A DNA stretch of 64,000 bases from Trichomonas vaginalis G3 (lineage: Eukaryota; Parabasalia; Trichomonadida; Trichomonadidae). A program made the translations under genes and the position numbers. The DNA lies in NCBI RefSeq assembly GCF_026262505.1, contig NC_067204.1:11364522-11428521 (forward strand), written 5' to 3'. Below the pieces are notes generated by a model, which was given only the letters and a program-made list of their open reading frames with translations, was not told the DNA's origin and made no database searches. This document shows positions 9,607 through 16,348 of this stretch, one piece after another. Within the stretch, counting starts at the first letter, position 1, and the number at the start of each line of letters is the position of its first letter.

Positions 9607-10218
9607 TTACATGTATTTTTCAGCAACTTCGTCAAATAATTTTATAGCTTTCTCTATCTCATCTACTTCAAACGTTTCTTTACCTTTCGTGGGAGCACCA
9701 TACATTTTCTCAAACTTTTCAAGTAGTTCTGTTTCTGCAGCTCTCATATCGTTAACGAACACAACCTTAACTCTATTGACTGTACTGTCATATCTTTGAG
9801 TTATATTATATGTTCTTCCTATCTTATATCTCTTTGTATTGAAGTCCTTCGGTTTCTGAACGATGTAAAGTAAGCCTTCACTGCAACGTTCCGTATCGAA
9901 TGAACCATATGTTATGAAGTTATATCCAACAACTGGGTCAATCCATAACAAAACTATTGGTATAAGACTTTTGTCAATGAGATATGCTGTAGTTCCATAG
10001 AATCTTACCGATATCATAAGCTCAGGATTTCTTGTCAAAATTTTCTGAGTTGAAGCAATTCCAACCCAATGCCATGTTTTCTTTCCAGATGGAGATATAA
10101 TGTCTGACAAAGAATATTTCTTGTATTTCTTTGAGTATCTTACGTTTAAATCACCAATTCGAACCACTTTGGTGTCATTGTCTATCTTTCTAACTGTTTC
10201 AAACTCAATGTTTAACAT
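9607..10218 (-). CDS. T5orf172 (GIY-YIG-like) protein with KilA-N-like N-terminus
   Basis: A 203-residue protein. The C-terminal half holds 'GLLYIVQKPKDFNTKRYKIG' and 'RTYNITQRYDS', then 'AAETELLEKFEKMYGA' and a Glu-rich end, the pattern of the T5orf172/MUG113 domain of the GIY-YIG nuclease superfamily. The N-terminal half (about 15-100), with 'WHWVGIASTQKILTRNPEL' and 'TAYLIDKSLIPIVLLWIDPV', resembles a KilA-N-like DNA-binding domain. This domain pairing is known from large DNA viruses and phages. It shares its whole leader (TTTTTTATTTTGTATGTAAG) with the KilA-N gene 89 nt downstream, so the two are probably a duplicated or co-regulated pair. The ATG at 10,218 is chosen; the codon further upstream is TTG. 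Confidence 0.75.
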   Translation of the reverse strand: MLNIEFETVRKIDNDTKVVRIGDLNVRYSKKYKKYSLSDIISPSGKKTWHWVGIASTQKILTRNPELMISVRFYGTTAYLIDKSLIPIVLLWIDPVVGYNFITYGSFDTERCSEGLLYIVQKPKDFNTKRYKIGRTYNITQRYDSTVNRVKVVFVNDMRAAETELLEKFEKMYGAPTKGKETFEVDEIEKAIKLFDEVAEKYM

Positions 10219-10236
10219 TTCTGTTCTTACATACAA

Positions 10237-10679
10237 AATAAAAAAATAAAAAAAATAAAACTAACTTTATTTTTTCTATCTTATGAATTTTCATGATTTC
10301 ATCGTAAATGTTTTGTCAAGACTTCTTCATCGTACATTCTTTGTCATGATTTCATCGTAAATGTTTTGTCAAGACTTCTTCATCGTACATTCTTTGTCAT
10401 GATTTCATCGTAAATGTTTTGTCAAGACTTCTTCGTAAATGTTTTGTCAAGACTTCTTCGTAAATGTTTTGTCAAGACTTCTTCGTAATGAGCGTAAATG
10501 ACCAAAAAATAATGTTTATGTTAGAATGTTAGATCTAACATGTTTTCTAACATGTTTTCTAACATGGTCTAAAACATACAAAACTCATGAAATTTGGTCA
10601 TTTTTTTCAGCAAAAATATATTTTAGGGTAGAAGGTTAGATCTAACCTGTTTTCTAACCTCTTTTCTACCCCAGTTATT
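10237..10679. repeat. Non-coding repeat spacer with direct repeats and palindromes
   Basis: No gene. From about 10,280 to 10,490 there are direct repeats of TTTTGTCAAGACTTCTTC and CATGATTTCATCGTAAATG, the same family as the field at 20,390-21,667. At 10,529-10,580 a run of TTAGATCTAACATG/TTTTCTAACATG, and at 10,622-10,675 a block that begins AGGGTAGAAGGTTAGATCTA, includes the perfect palindrome GGTTAGATCTAACC, and ends in TTTCTACCCC. The block recurs at 11,686, 11,838 and the right end. Confidence 0.85.
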
Positions 10680-11273
10680 TTATAAACGTTTCACATGGTA
10701 AACATTGTGAATTCGTGAAATTCTAAACAATTTCGTAGCTTCTATTTCTTCTGTCAGTACATCGAATGTTTTAACAATGCCGAAGGTTTCTTTATATTTC
10801 TTCTTGACATCAGATAGAAGGAAATCGTCAGCTGTTGGATAGTTTTTGTTCAGAAATGTCAACATGTCCATTTTATCTTCTGCTGGTTTCTCTACTTCTT
10901 TCTTTAAGTCAGCATAGTCGTTTCGCATACGTTCTATCTCTTTGACGGAGTAGTTATATTTCCTCATTGCTGCTTTACATTTTGAACATTGTGGGTTCAT
11001 TTTAGCATTGTACATTGAAATCTTACCTGCTAGTATGACTAAGGCGTCAATTGCTCTCTTTAACTCAAAAGTTGCGGGTTTTATCTGTTCATTCCATATC
11101 TTACCTCTTCTATCTTTATCTCTTATCTGCCATACACATTTTGCAACTAACGAAACAAAGTTGTCGTAGGTCTTAAACTCTTCAGATTTGTATATGTCAG
11201 AGATGTTCTTAATATACCATGTCGCAATCTTTGTCCATGACTTTGTGGTTGCAATGAAATCCAAGAAACTCAT
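10680..11273 (-). CDS. Unknown Maverick protein with one Cys pair (197 aa)
   Basis: An open gene starting MSFLDFIATTKSWTKIATWY. Mostly helical, with a CSKC pair near residue 96 inside a basic stretch, followed by a likely coiled coil (SVKEIERMRNDYADLKKEVE). Ends basic (ISRIHNVYHVKRL). Its ATG lies inside the end of the upstream gene, a 65-nt overlap in another frame, which suggests joint expression. No family recognised. The single Cys pair is too little to call a zinc finger. Confidence 0.65.
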   Translation of the reverse strand: MSFLDFIATTKSWTKIATWYIKNISDIYKSEEFKTYDNFVSLVAKCVWQIRDKDRRGKIWNEQIKPATFELKRAIDALVILAGKISMYNAKMNPQCSKCKAAMRKYNYSVKEIERMRNDYADLKKEVEKPAEDKMDMLTFLNKNYPTADDFLLSDVKKKYKETFGIVKTFDVLTEEIEATKLFRISRIHNVYHVKRL

Positions 11274-11595
11274 AGTTAACCTTTCGTATGAACTTCTTTA
11301 TTTCTACTGAGTCAGTTGCTTTGACTTCTATTTCATCGAATTCTGGAATAGTAAGCTTTTGTTGTTGGATTTCAGGCAATTTGGGTAAATGGTCAATAAT
11401 ATCCTGCATTTCATAAAGATACTGTTCATTTGTTTCATCTTTCGCACTACAGTCTAAATTACTTGTTAAAAGTTCCTGCTTTATCTTCTGGATTTCTGTT
11501 TCGAAAGTATATGAAGAAGGAATGAAGCTTTTCATCTCTACTAACATTGACGTAGGATTCATGACTAAAGAGTTTGGTGCTGTTGTTGCTAACAT
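11209..11595 (-). CDS. Unknown Maverick protein (128 aa)
   Basis: The start is the ATG at 11,595 (MLATTAPNSLVMNPTSMLVE), which follows TTTTTATTGTAAGAAC; the longer open frame has no better start. The product has a hydrophobic/neutral N-terminus, a central acidic helical part and a C-terminal part with His and Cys (FHCNHKVMDKDCD). It overlaps the start of the 11,273 gene by 65 nt. Function unknown. Confidence 0.6.
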   Translation of the reverse strand: MLATTAPNSLVMNPTSMLVEMKSFIPSSYTFETEIQKIKQELLTSNLDCSAKDETNEQYLYEMQDIIDHLPKLPEIQQQKLTIPEFDEIEVKATDSVEIKKFIRKVNYEFLGFHCNHKVMDKDCDMVY

Positions 11596-11897
11596 GTTCT
11601 TACAATAAAAATAAAAAAATATTTTTTTAAAAAAACCAACTTTATTTTTTATTTCGGGAAAACTCATGAAAATTCAAGAGGGTAGAAAAGAGGTTAGAAA
11701 ACAGGTTAGATATACCCATCTACCCTAAAATATATTTTTGCTGAATTCATGAGTTTTGGTTGAAAGAATACGGTGGAGCCAAAAGTGGCTCGACCTCAAA
11801 ACAAGCATTTTCTGTATAAATTTCATGACAAATTCAAGAGGGTAGAAAAGAGGTTAGAAAAGAGGTTAGATCTAACCTTCTACCCTAAAAGTATTTT
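11596..11897. repeat. Non-coding spacer with two AGGGTAGAA...TCTACCCT blocks
   Basis: No gene. Two copies of the palindromic block, at about 11,686-11,735 and 11,838-11,890. Each is bounded by AGGGTAGAA and TCTACCCT, holds GAGGTTAGAAAA repeats and is followed by AAAATATATTTTTG-like sequence; the second contains GGTTAGATCTAACC. The left edge holds the T-run leader of the 11,595 gene. Confidence 0.8.
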
Positions 11898-12758
11898 TCA
11901 ATACTTTTTCAGCACTTTTCCGTAGTTATATATGAAAGACAATTCGAGATAAAAGTCATAGTACAATGGTATAATATGCTGCACACCGTTTGTTGTGAAC
12001 CAGACTTGAAAGTCAGAGAAACTGTTACTAGGTGGTTCGTAGAATTTAGAGGTAAGGTCATAAAAGTCCTTACCGATACAAAGAAAACTGTTGTTGCTTG
12101 AACTGAAACTTGCATGACACATAACATTTTGAGGGTCGAACACGTTTCTATAAACTGTCAAATCTGTTGGTGGGCGTATAAATTTAAACGGACCGTCAGG
12201 TGGTAATGGTTCGTTCTGGTTTAGTAACCGAAGAAATTGTGCCCAAGAACGTTTGTCTACTTCCCAAAATAAAAACTGTGTACTTCTTCGAGGGTTAATT
12301 TCAATCCTTTGAAATGAAACGGTTGAGTTCATCTTGTCATATTCTAGTTTCAGATAGTAAGTTCCGTTTAGTAAAGAGTCGTATTTTTCTTGCAATTCCC
12401 AATAATATTTGTTTATTTGAGTTTGAAAGTCATTTAGAGTCTTCTCAAGGTTTTCGTCTGAACGAACTGTAAAGATTCTCATTTCGTCAAATTTGTCTAT
12501 TAGACCATCAGAACCTTCATACTGCCCATGAAAATATACTGCGAACATAAATGCGTTAGTTCTATTTGAAAACAAAACTCTTCTAAATCCTATTGCCTTT
12601 GCTTCTGAAGGACTTTGAAGCCAACGAATTGGATAGTCGAACCTGTAAGCTCCGGATGAAATTTCTTCATCTGAAAGATTCCTACCAGCATTTGTAAAGA
12701 TATAGTCTAACGGTTTTGTATCTGCTACTTTTGTTCTTTGTTTTTCAACCTGAAACAT
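11898..12758 (-). CDS. Maverick duplicated-family protein, copy A (286 aa)
   Basis: An open gene starting MFQVEKQRTKVADTKPLDYI after TTTTTACATATATTAA. Clearly related over its whole length to the remains at 17,896-18,743: both have 'TKPLD.(I/L)FTN.G', 'YRFDY', 'F(Q/E)..(I/L)N..Y.E', 'FLC(I/L)..DFY', and the C-terminal 'SDFQVWFTT(N/D)G' then 'PLY..FYLELS.IYNY'. The pattern is beta-rich with no membrane segment, consistent with a jelly-roll protein such as a penton or minor capsid protein, but I cannot see a diagnostic motif. Lies between two other reverse-strand genes. Confidence 0.75.
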   Translation of the reverse strand: MFQVEKQRTKVADTKPLDYIFTNAGRNLSDEEISSGAYRFDYPIRWLQSPSEAKAIGFRRVLFSNRTNAFMFAVYFHGQYEGSDGLIDKFDEMRIFTVRSDENLEKTLNDFQTQINKYYWELQEKYDSLLNGTYYLKLEYDKMNSTVSFQRIEINPRRSTQFLFWEVDKRSWAQFLRLLNQNEPLPPDGPFKFIRPPTDLTVYRNVFDPQNVMCHASFSSSNNSFLCIGKDFYDLTSKFYEPPSNSFSDFQVWFTTNGVQHIIPLYYDFYLELSFIYNYGKVLKKY

Positions 12759-12802
12759 TTAATATATGTAAAAATATACTGTTTTAAAAGTAAACGTTTT
12801 TA

Positions 12803-12836
12803 CTTCATATTTCTCATCTAACAAACATGTTGTCTG
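12803..12836 (-). repeat. HNH-cassette fragment at a gene end
   Basis: The reverse strand reads CAGACAACATGTTTGTTAGA and then TGAGAAATATGAAG, matching the sequence found near the start of the HNH genes and in the fragment at 5,082. A remnant of another cassette copy. Confidence 0.65.
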
Positions 12837-13537
12837 ACTGCTTGAGGGTTAGGTTGGTACCATTCGAACTTTACACTTGCAATTCCTTCAATTGCATTCA
12901 AAATGTCTGAGTCGGAGTCAACCATTTGTTCTCTCTTTGTAGTCTTGAAAGCGTCAAGAAGTTTTGCGGCTGTTGTGACATTGCCATTTGCATAGTATAT
13001 ATGACCGTCCAAATCTGTTATGGTTAGTCTGAGATTGTATCCTTTCTTATTTCCGTCTTGTATGGCAGCAAGTACACCCATGAAGCCTTCTTTGTTCTTT
13101 CCTTCGTCAAAGTTTACTGTAAAGGTTCGACCAGATGTAATTTGACTTCTAACTTCACGATACTTCTCATATGCATATCTTGTTCTTTCCATGGGAGCAT
13201 GACCATCCTCTGCACTACCTTTTTTCCTTCTCAAAGGATGCAATTGTTCGTTATGTTTCCAGTAGAACCTGGCAAAGCCGTCGTGTCCTTCAACCTGCGG
13301 CTCAGAAACATCGAAAGGCATGTCCATAAGACGTTCTTCTTCTAACCTCTCTAGTCTGTTTGGATAATTTGCGCGTGCTGTTTCCAAATCCATTTCGTAG
13401 CGAAGACCAGACAATTTGTCATAGACTTTTATGGGTCTTCCCTTCCTATATTTAAAATTCTTCGAAACTCTCCAACCATATCTTTGCAACTCTGCTTTTA
13501 TTCTAGCAGACTTTCTATCCATTCTATATGGGGGCAT
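12818..13537 (-). CDS. Unknown basic Maverick protein (239 aa)
   Basis: The start is the ATG at 13,537 (MPPYRMDRKSARIKAELQRY), directly after TTTTTATAAAA. The N-terminal 60 residues are strongly basic (SKNFKYRKGRPIKVYDKLSG), suited to DNA binding; a central 'RRKKGSAEDGHAPMERTRYA' stretch precedes a more globular C-terminal domain. A core or DNA-condensing protein is possible. Its last codons (RQHVC) coincide with a fragment of the HNH cassette (CAGACAACATGTTTGTTAGA), so its end has been altered by an old insertion. Confidence 0.65.
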   Translation of the reverse strand: MPPYRMDRKSARIKAELQRYGWRVSKNFKYRKGRPIKVYDKLSGLRYEMDLETARANYPNRLERLEEERLMDMPFDVSEPQVEGHDGFARFYWKHNEQLHPLRRKKGSAEDGHAPMERTRYAYEKYREVRSQITSGRTFTVNFDEGKNKEGFMGVLAAIQDGNKKGYNLRLTITDLDGHIYYANGNVTTAAKLLDAFKTTKREQMVDSDSDILNAIEGIASVKFEWYQPNPQAVRQHVC

Positions 13538-13562
13538 TTTTATAAAAATAAAAAAATATATT

Positions 13563-14147
13563 TTAAAATGGTATGCCATATAGCTTCTTGAATTTGTTAA
13601 GATGTATTTGAACGTATTTTCCATCTGTATCTCTAGCGTTTACATGAGCATAGCCCGCCTTAGTAAAACATACTTGTAATTTCCTATAGTTTACGCCGGT
13701 ATAAAAGTAGAAAGAGTCTTGTTCTTCGCTATAGTAGTAAAACTCAAACGTATGCTCGCCATAGTCTGTAATTTCAATTGCTTCATCTTCTAGTTCGTCG
13801 ACAAATTCGAATACAATATCTCGAAATTTGCCTATGTTCTTATTGTTTTCAGAACAAGTGACCCAACGCAAGTTTTCAAGTCTATTGTCGTTTCTTATAT
13901 GGTTTATATGGTCTACAAAAGGTAAATTGTTAGGGTTCGGTATAAAATGAGTTGCAATGACAACATGTTTAAAATAGTTTTTTCCACTCATCTTCATATT
14001 AGCATATCCGTCATTTCGCTCCCATCCGCTTAAAACTCTTTTTGTCTTTTTGTTTCTGACTTCAAATGACTCACAACAGTGAATTTCATATTTCTCATCT
14101 AACAAACAAGTTTCCCAACGGTCTGTTCCAACAAACTCAGCGTACAT
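13563..14147 (-). CDS. HNH nuclease, copy 2
   Basis: A 194-residue paralogue of the gene at 5,200, on the opposite strand. The same HNH_3 core is kept ('VDHINHIRNDNRLENLRWV'), and differences are scattered substitutions mainly in the first 90 residues. Starts at the ATG at 14,147 (MYAEFVGTDRWETC) after TTTTTTTATTTTATTTGAA, identical to the leader of copy 1. Conservation of both coding and leader sequence points to a recent duplication, probably by the nuclease's own homing. It sits between two reverse-strand genes without disturbing them. Confidence 0.85.
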   Translation of the reverse strand: MYAEFVGTDRWETCLLDEKYEIHCCESFEVRNKKTKRVLSGWERNDGYANMKMSGKNYFKHVVIATHFIPNPNNLPFVDHINHIRNDNRLENLRWVTCSENNKNIGKFRDIVFEFVDELEDEAIEITDYGEHTFEFYYYSEEQDSFYFYTGVNYRKLQVCFTKAGYAHVNARDTDGKYVQIHLNKFKKLYGIPF

Positions 14148-14193
14148 TTCAAATAAAATAAAAAAATATTTTTTTTGAAAAATGTTTTTTCCT

Positions 14194-14778
14194 TTACTTA
14201 ACATAACCACCAGCTACCATAAGTCTTTGACGCCAACCCATACCAGCTAATGAAGGTTGACTTGGTTTAGTTTGGAAACTAAACTTTGGTTTTGGTTTAT
14301 CTTCAGTTTTTGGCTTCCCTTCTTCTATCGGTTTTTCGTCACTTTTCGGTTCCTCTGACTTTACCTCACTTGCAGGTATGGTTGTGTCGTTAACATCTTC
14401 GTAAATATCATATGCCATCTGTCTTTGTTTTCCTTTCAACTTTTTGTGTTTGTTGTAAAGTTTAGAATATTTCGACTCTAAGTCAATGAGATGTTCTATA
14501 ATGAACTGTTGGTCAGTGAAGTATACCTTCCCATCTGTTGTCTCGAAAGCTCCTTCAGACTTCAATATTTTATTTGTGAGAGTCTGTTTCTTTTTTGAGA
14601 TACTAGCCGTTCCATTTCTATGAAAAGTGACTTTATAGTTAGGGTTTGTATTTCCAGACCTGGCACTTTCTATTATTGAATTTTTCTCTTCATCTGTAAG
14701 TTCTTTGACAGGTTTTGACAATGGTTCTGAACTTTTTGTTTGTGGTGTCAAATCTACCGTTTCAACTTCTTCGGTCAT
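14194..14778 (-). CDS. Unknown Maverick protein (194 aa)
   Basis: An open gene starting MTEEVETVDLTPQTKSSEPL after TTTTTTACTGAGATGAA, a leader identical to that of the 14,950 gene. The acidic N-terminus is followed by a basic stretch (SISKKKQTLTNKIL), a helical segment (FIIEHLIDLESKYSKLYNK) and a Pro/Lys/Glu-rich disordered part (SEEPKSDEKPIEEGKPKTED); it ends 'GMGWRQRLMVAGGYVK'. No catalytic motif. Possibly a virion-associated or scaffolding protein judging by neighbours; unproven. Confidence 0.65.
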   Translation of the reverse strand: MTEEVETVDLTPQTKSSEPLSKPVKELTDEEKNSIIESARSGNTNPNYKVTFHRNGTASISKKKQTLTNKILKSEGAFETTDGKVYFTDQQFIIEHLIDLESKYSKLYNKHKKLKGKQRQMAYDIYEDVNDTTIPASEVKSEEPKSDEKPIEEGKPKTEDKPKPKFSFQTKPSQPSLAGMGWRQRLMVAGGYVK

Positions 14779-14797
14779 TTCATCTCAGTAAAAAATT

Positions 14798-14950
14798 TTA
14801 GTTTGGTTTGTTTTCAACTGGTTGTTGTTGTTTTTTAAGTCGGTCTAAAACTTCCTGAGGTATAGGAAGAACTTGACAAACACGTTGTGTAACTGCTGGA
14901 AGTCGACAAATCCATCTTGAACCCATTTGTCTCAATGCTGTATTGTTCAT
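14798..14950 (-). CDS. Small Maverick protein (50 aa)
   Basis: A short gene starting MNNTALRQMGSRWICRLPAV and ending QQQPVENKPN. Its ATG overlaps the stop of the upstream gene as ATGA, and its leader TTTTTTACTGAGATGAA is the same as that of the gene at 14,778. The N-terminal half is basic and amphipathic with two Cys; the tail is Gln/Pro-rich. Accepted because of the leader, the tight packing and clean codon use. Function unknown; a small virion component is possible. Confidence 0.6.
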   Translation of the reverse strand: MNNTALRQMGSRWICRLPAVTQRVCQVLPIPQEVLDRLKKQQQPVENKPN

Positions 14951-15372
14951 TTCATCTCAGTAAAAAACTTTACATTCCCCAAGTTTGAGGTGGTTGCGGG
15001 TTGGTTATTGTTTACCCATTGTTGTGCATGGTTATATCCTCTGTTAAAGAATCTTTCACCTTGGTCCATATAGTGTCCTGCTTGGTTATAGTAGTCATTT
15101 GCTTTGTTATAATAGTTTCCTGCTTCTCTTCCTACATTGTCCATCCATCCTTGAACTTTTCCTCTTGTTTCAGGATTTGGAATAAGATTTGCTGCATCTC
15201 GTGCTACATCCCAACCTTTCTGTACAGTTTGTATAATAGGTTGTGCTTTCTCTTTAAGTATACCTAATGTACTCAAAATCTTCCTTCCAACTCCAAATAC
15301 ACCTCTGGCTATTGTTCCCACTGCGGGTAAAAATCTAGATGCAACTCCTGCTAATGCGCCAAATAAACCCAT
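14947..15372 (-). CDS. pVI-like amphipathic Maverick protein A (141 aa)
   Basis: Starts MGLFGALAGVASRFLPAVGT, a Gly/Ala-rich amphipathic helix, continues with a second such segment (VFGVGRKILSTLGILKEKAQ), then a Tyr/Asn/Gln-rich part with repeated 'YYN(K/Q)A' motifs. This layout resembles adenovirus protein VI-type minor capsid proteins, which sit inside the capsid and disrupt membranes; likeness is by composition, not by alignment. The protein at 18,748 has the same kind of N-terminus. It starts back to back with the integrase gene, 16 nt apart. Confidence 0.7.
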   Translation of the reverse strand: MGLFGALAGVASRFLPAVGTIARGVFGVGRKILSTLGILKEKAQPIIQTVQKGWDVARDAANLIPNPETRGKVQGWMDNVGREAGNYYNKANDYYNQAGHYMDQGERFFNRGYNHAQQWVNNNQPATTSNLGNVKFFTEMK

Positions 15373-15388
15373 TTCTTATGGGTTAAAA
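15373..15388. promoter_or_regulatory. 16-nt divergent promoter (15,372 / integrase)
   Basis: The gap between the ATGs of the pVI-like gene and the integrase gene. The two arms form an inverted repeat, with CCCAT before TTCTT and ATGGG after it, then TTAAAA. The reverse strand reads TTTTTAACCCATAAGAA before its ATG. Confidence 0.5.
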
Positions 15389-16348
15389 ATGACGAATCCA
15401 AACAAGGACCCCTATGTTTCTAAAGCGACAAAGAAAGCACTCATGGTAAAAATCTTTAGTTCAACACCAAATGCTTGGTTTATGGATATCTTGGAAAACA
15501 TTCCGAGGTATAGAGAAGATGGACCACCATACTGGCTAATATTTGTCGGTCAAAACACAAGATACTGTGAAGCCATACCATTACAGTCCAAAAATATTTT
15601 AGATATCTTAGCAGCTTTGACAATATTCGTTGACAAATACCATCCAACAAAACTAACATCTGACTGTGAAAGTTCTTTCAAATCAGATGATATTAAAAAC
15701 TATCTGCGTTCAAAAAATGTAAACCAATATTTCATTGTCGACCAAAACCATTCTGCTCTTGGTGTCATTGACGGTTGTATAAAAATGTTAAGAGACTTAA
15801 ACCAACCACAAGGTGGTGAAGCAAATGAAATGTCATATGACGACAAATATAGACACTTCTCCATGGCAAAGATGAGACAAGTTTTAAATATTTACAATAG
15901 CCGTAAACAAAAAGGTTTGGGAAACCACTCCCCCGAAGAAATGAAAAACAACCCTGACTTAGAGAAAGACTATATATTTAATAATTTAGTCAAAAGAGAC
16001 AAACAAGAAAGAATGCCGGGCTTCAAACTTCAGAAAGGTGACAAAGTAAAAATAGAAATACCTAAACGCGACCCATATGAAAATACTATTGACTATGACA
16101 ACAATGGGAACTCGACAGGTACTCGCATTCGTGTTCGTAAAAATAGAAGAAAGTATACAAGAGAATATTATGAAGTTTTAGGCAAACATGGCAAAATGTA
16201 CACACTGCAAGCAGAAGATAAAACTACTATTGTCAGACCTCGTTTCAAACTTGTTAAGGTTCAAGGTGGTATACTTTCAAAGACAGTTCCTAACAAATAT
16301 AAGACAACTCCTGACGAATATGCTAAAGAAGTTGAAAATGACGACTAA
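15389..16348 (+). CDS. Maverick DDE integrase
   Basis: A 319-residue integrase of the retroviral-like superfamily found in Mavericks. The RNase-H-fold core covers about residues 25-170: 'WFMDILENIP' carries the first acidic residue, 'YWLIFVGQNTRYCEAIPL' is the typical following strand, 'PTKLTSDCESSF' carries the second, and 'NHSALGVIDGCIKMLRD' is the third conserved block. The C-terminal part (about 200-300), basic with 'RVRKNRRKYTREYYEV', looks like the chromo/SH3-type DNA-binding region. It would insert the element's DNA into the host chromosome. It is convergent with the fibre gene; their ends overlap by 4 nt. The open frame looks whole. Confidence 0.9.
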   Translation: MTNPNKDPYVSKATKKALMVKIFSSTPNAWFMDILENIPRYREDGPPYWLIFVGQNTRYCEAIPLQSKNILDILAALTIFVDKYHPTKLTSDCESSFKSDDIKNYLRSKNVNQYFIVDQNHSALGVIDGCIKMLRDLNQPQGGEANEMSYDDKYRHFSMAKMRQVLNIYNSRKQKGLGNHSPEEMKNNPDLEKDYIFNNLVKRDKQERMPGFKLQKGDKVKIEIPKRDPYENTIDYDNNGNSTGTRIRVRKNRRKYTREYYEVLGKHGKMYTLQAEDKTTIVRPRFKLVKVQGGILSKTVPNKYKTTPDEYAKEVENDD

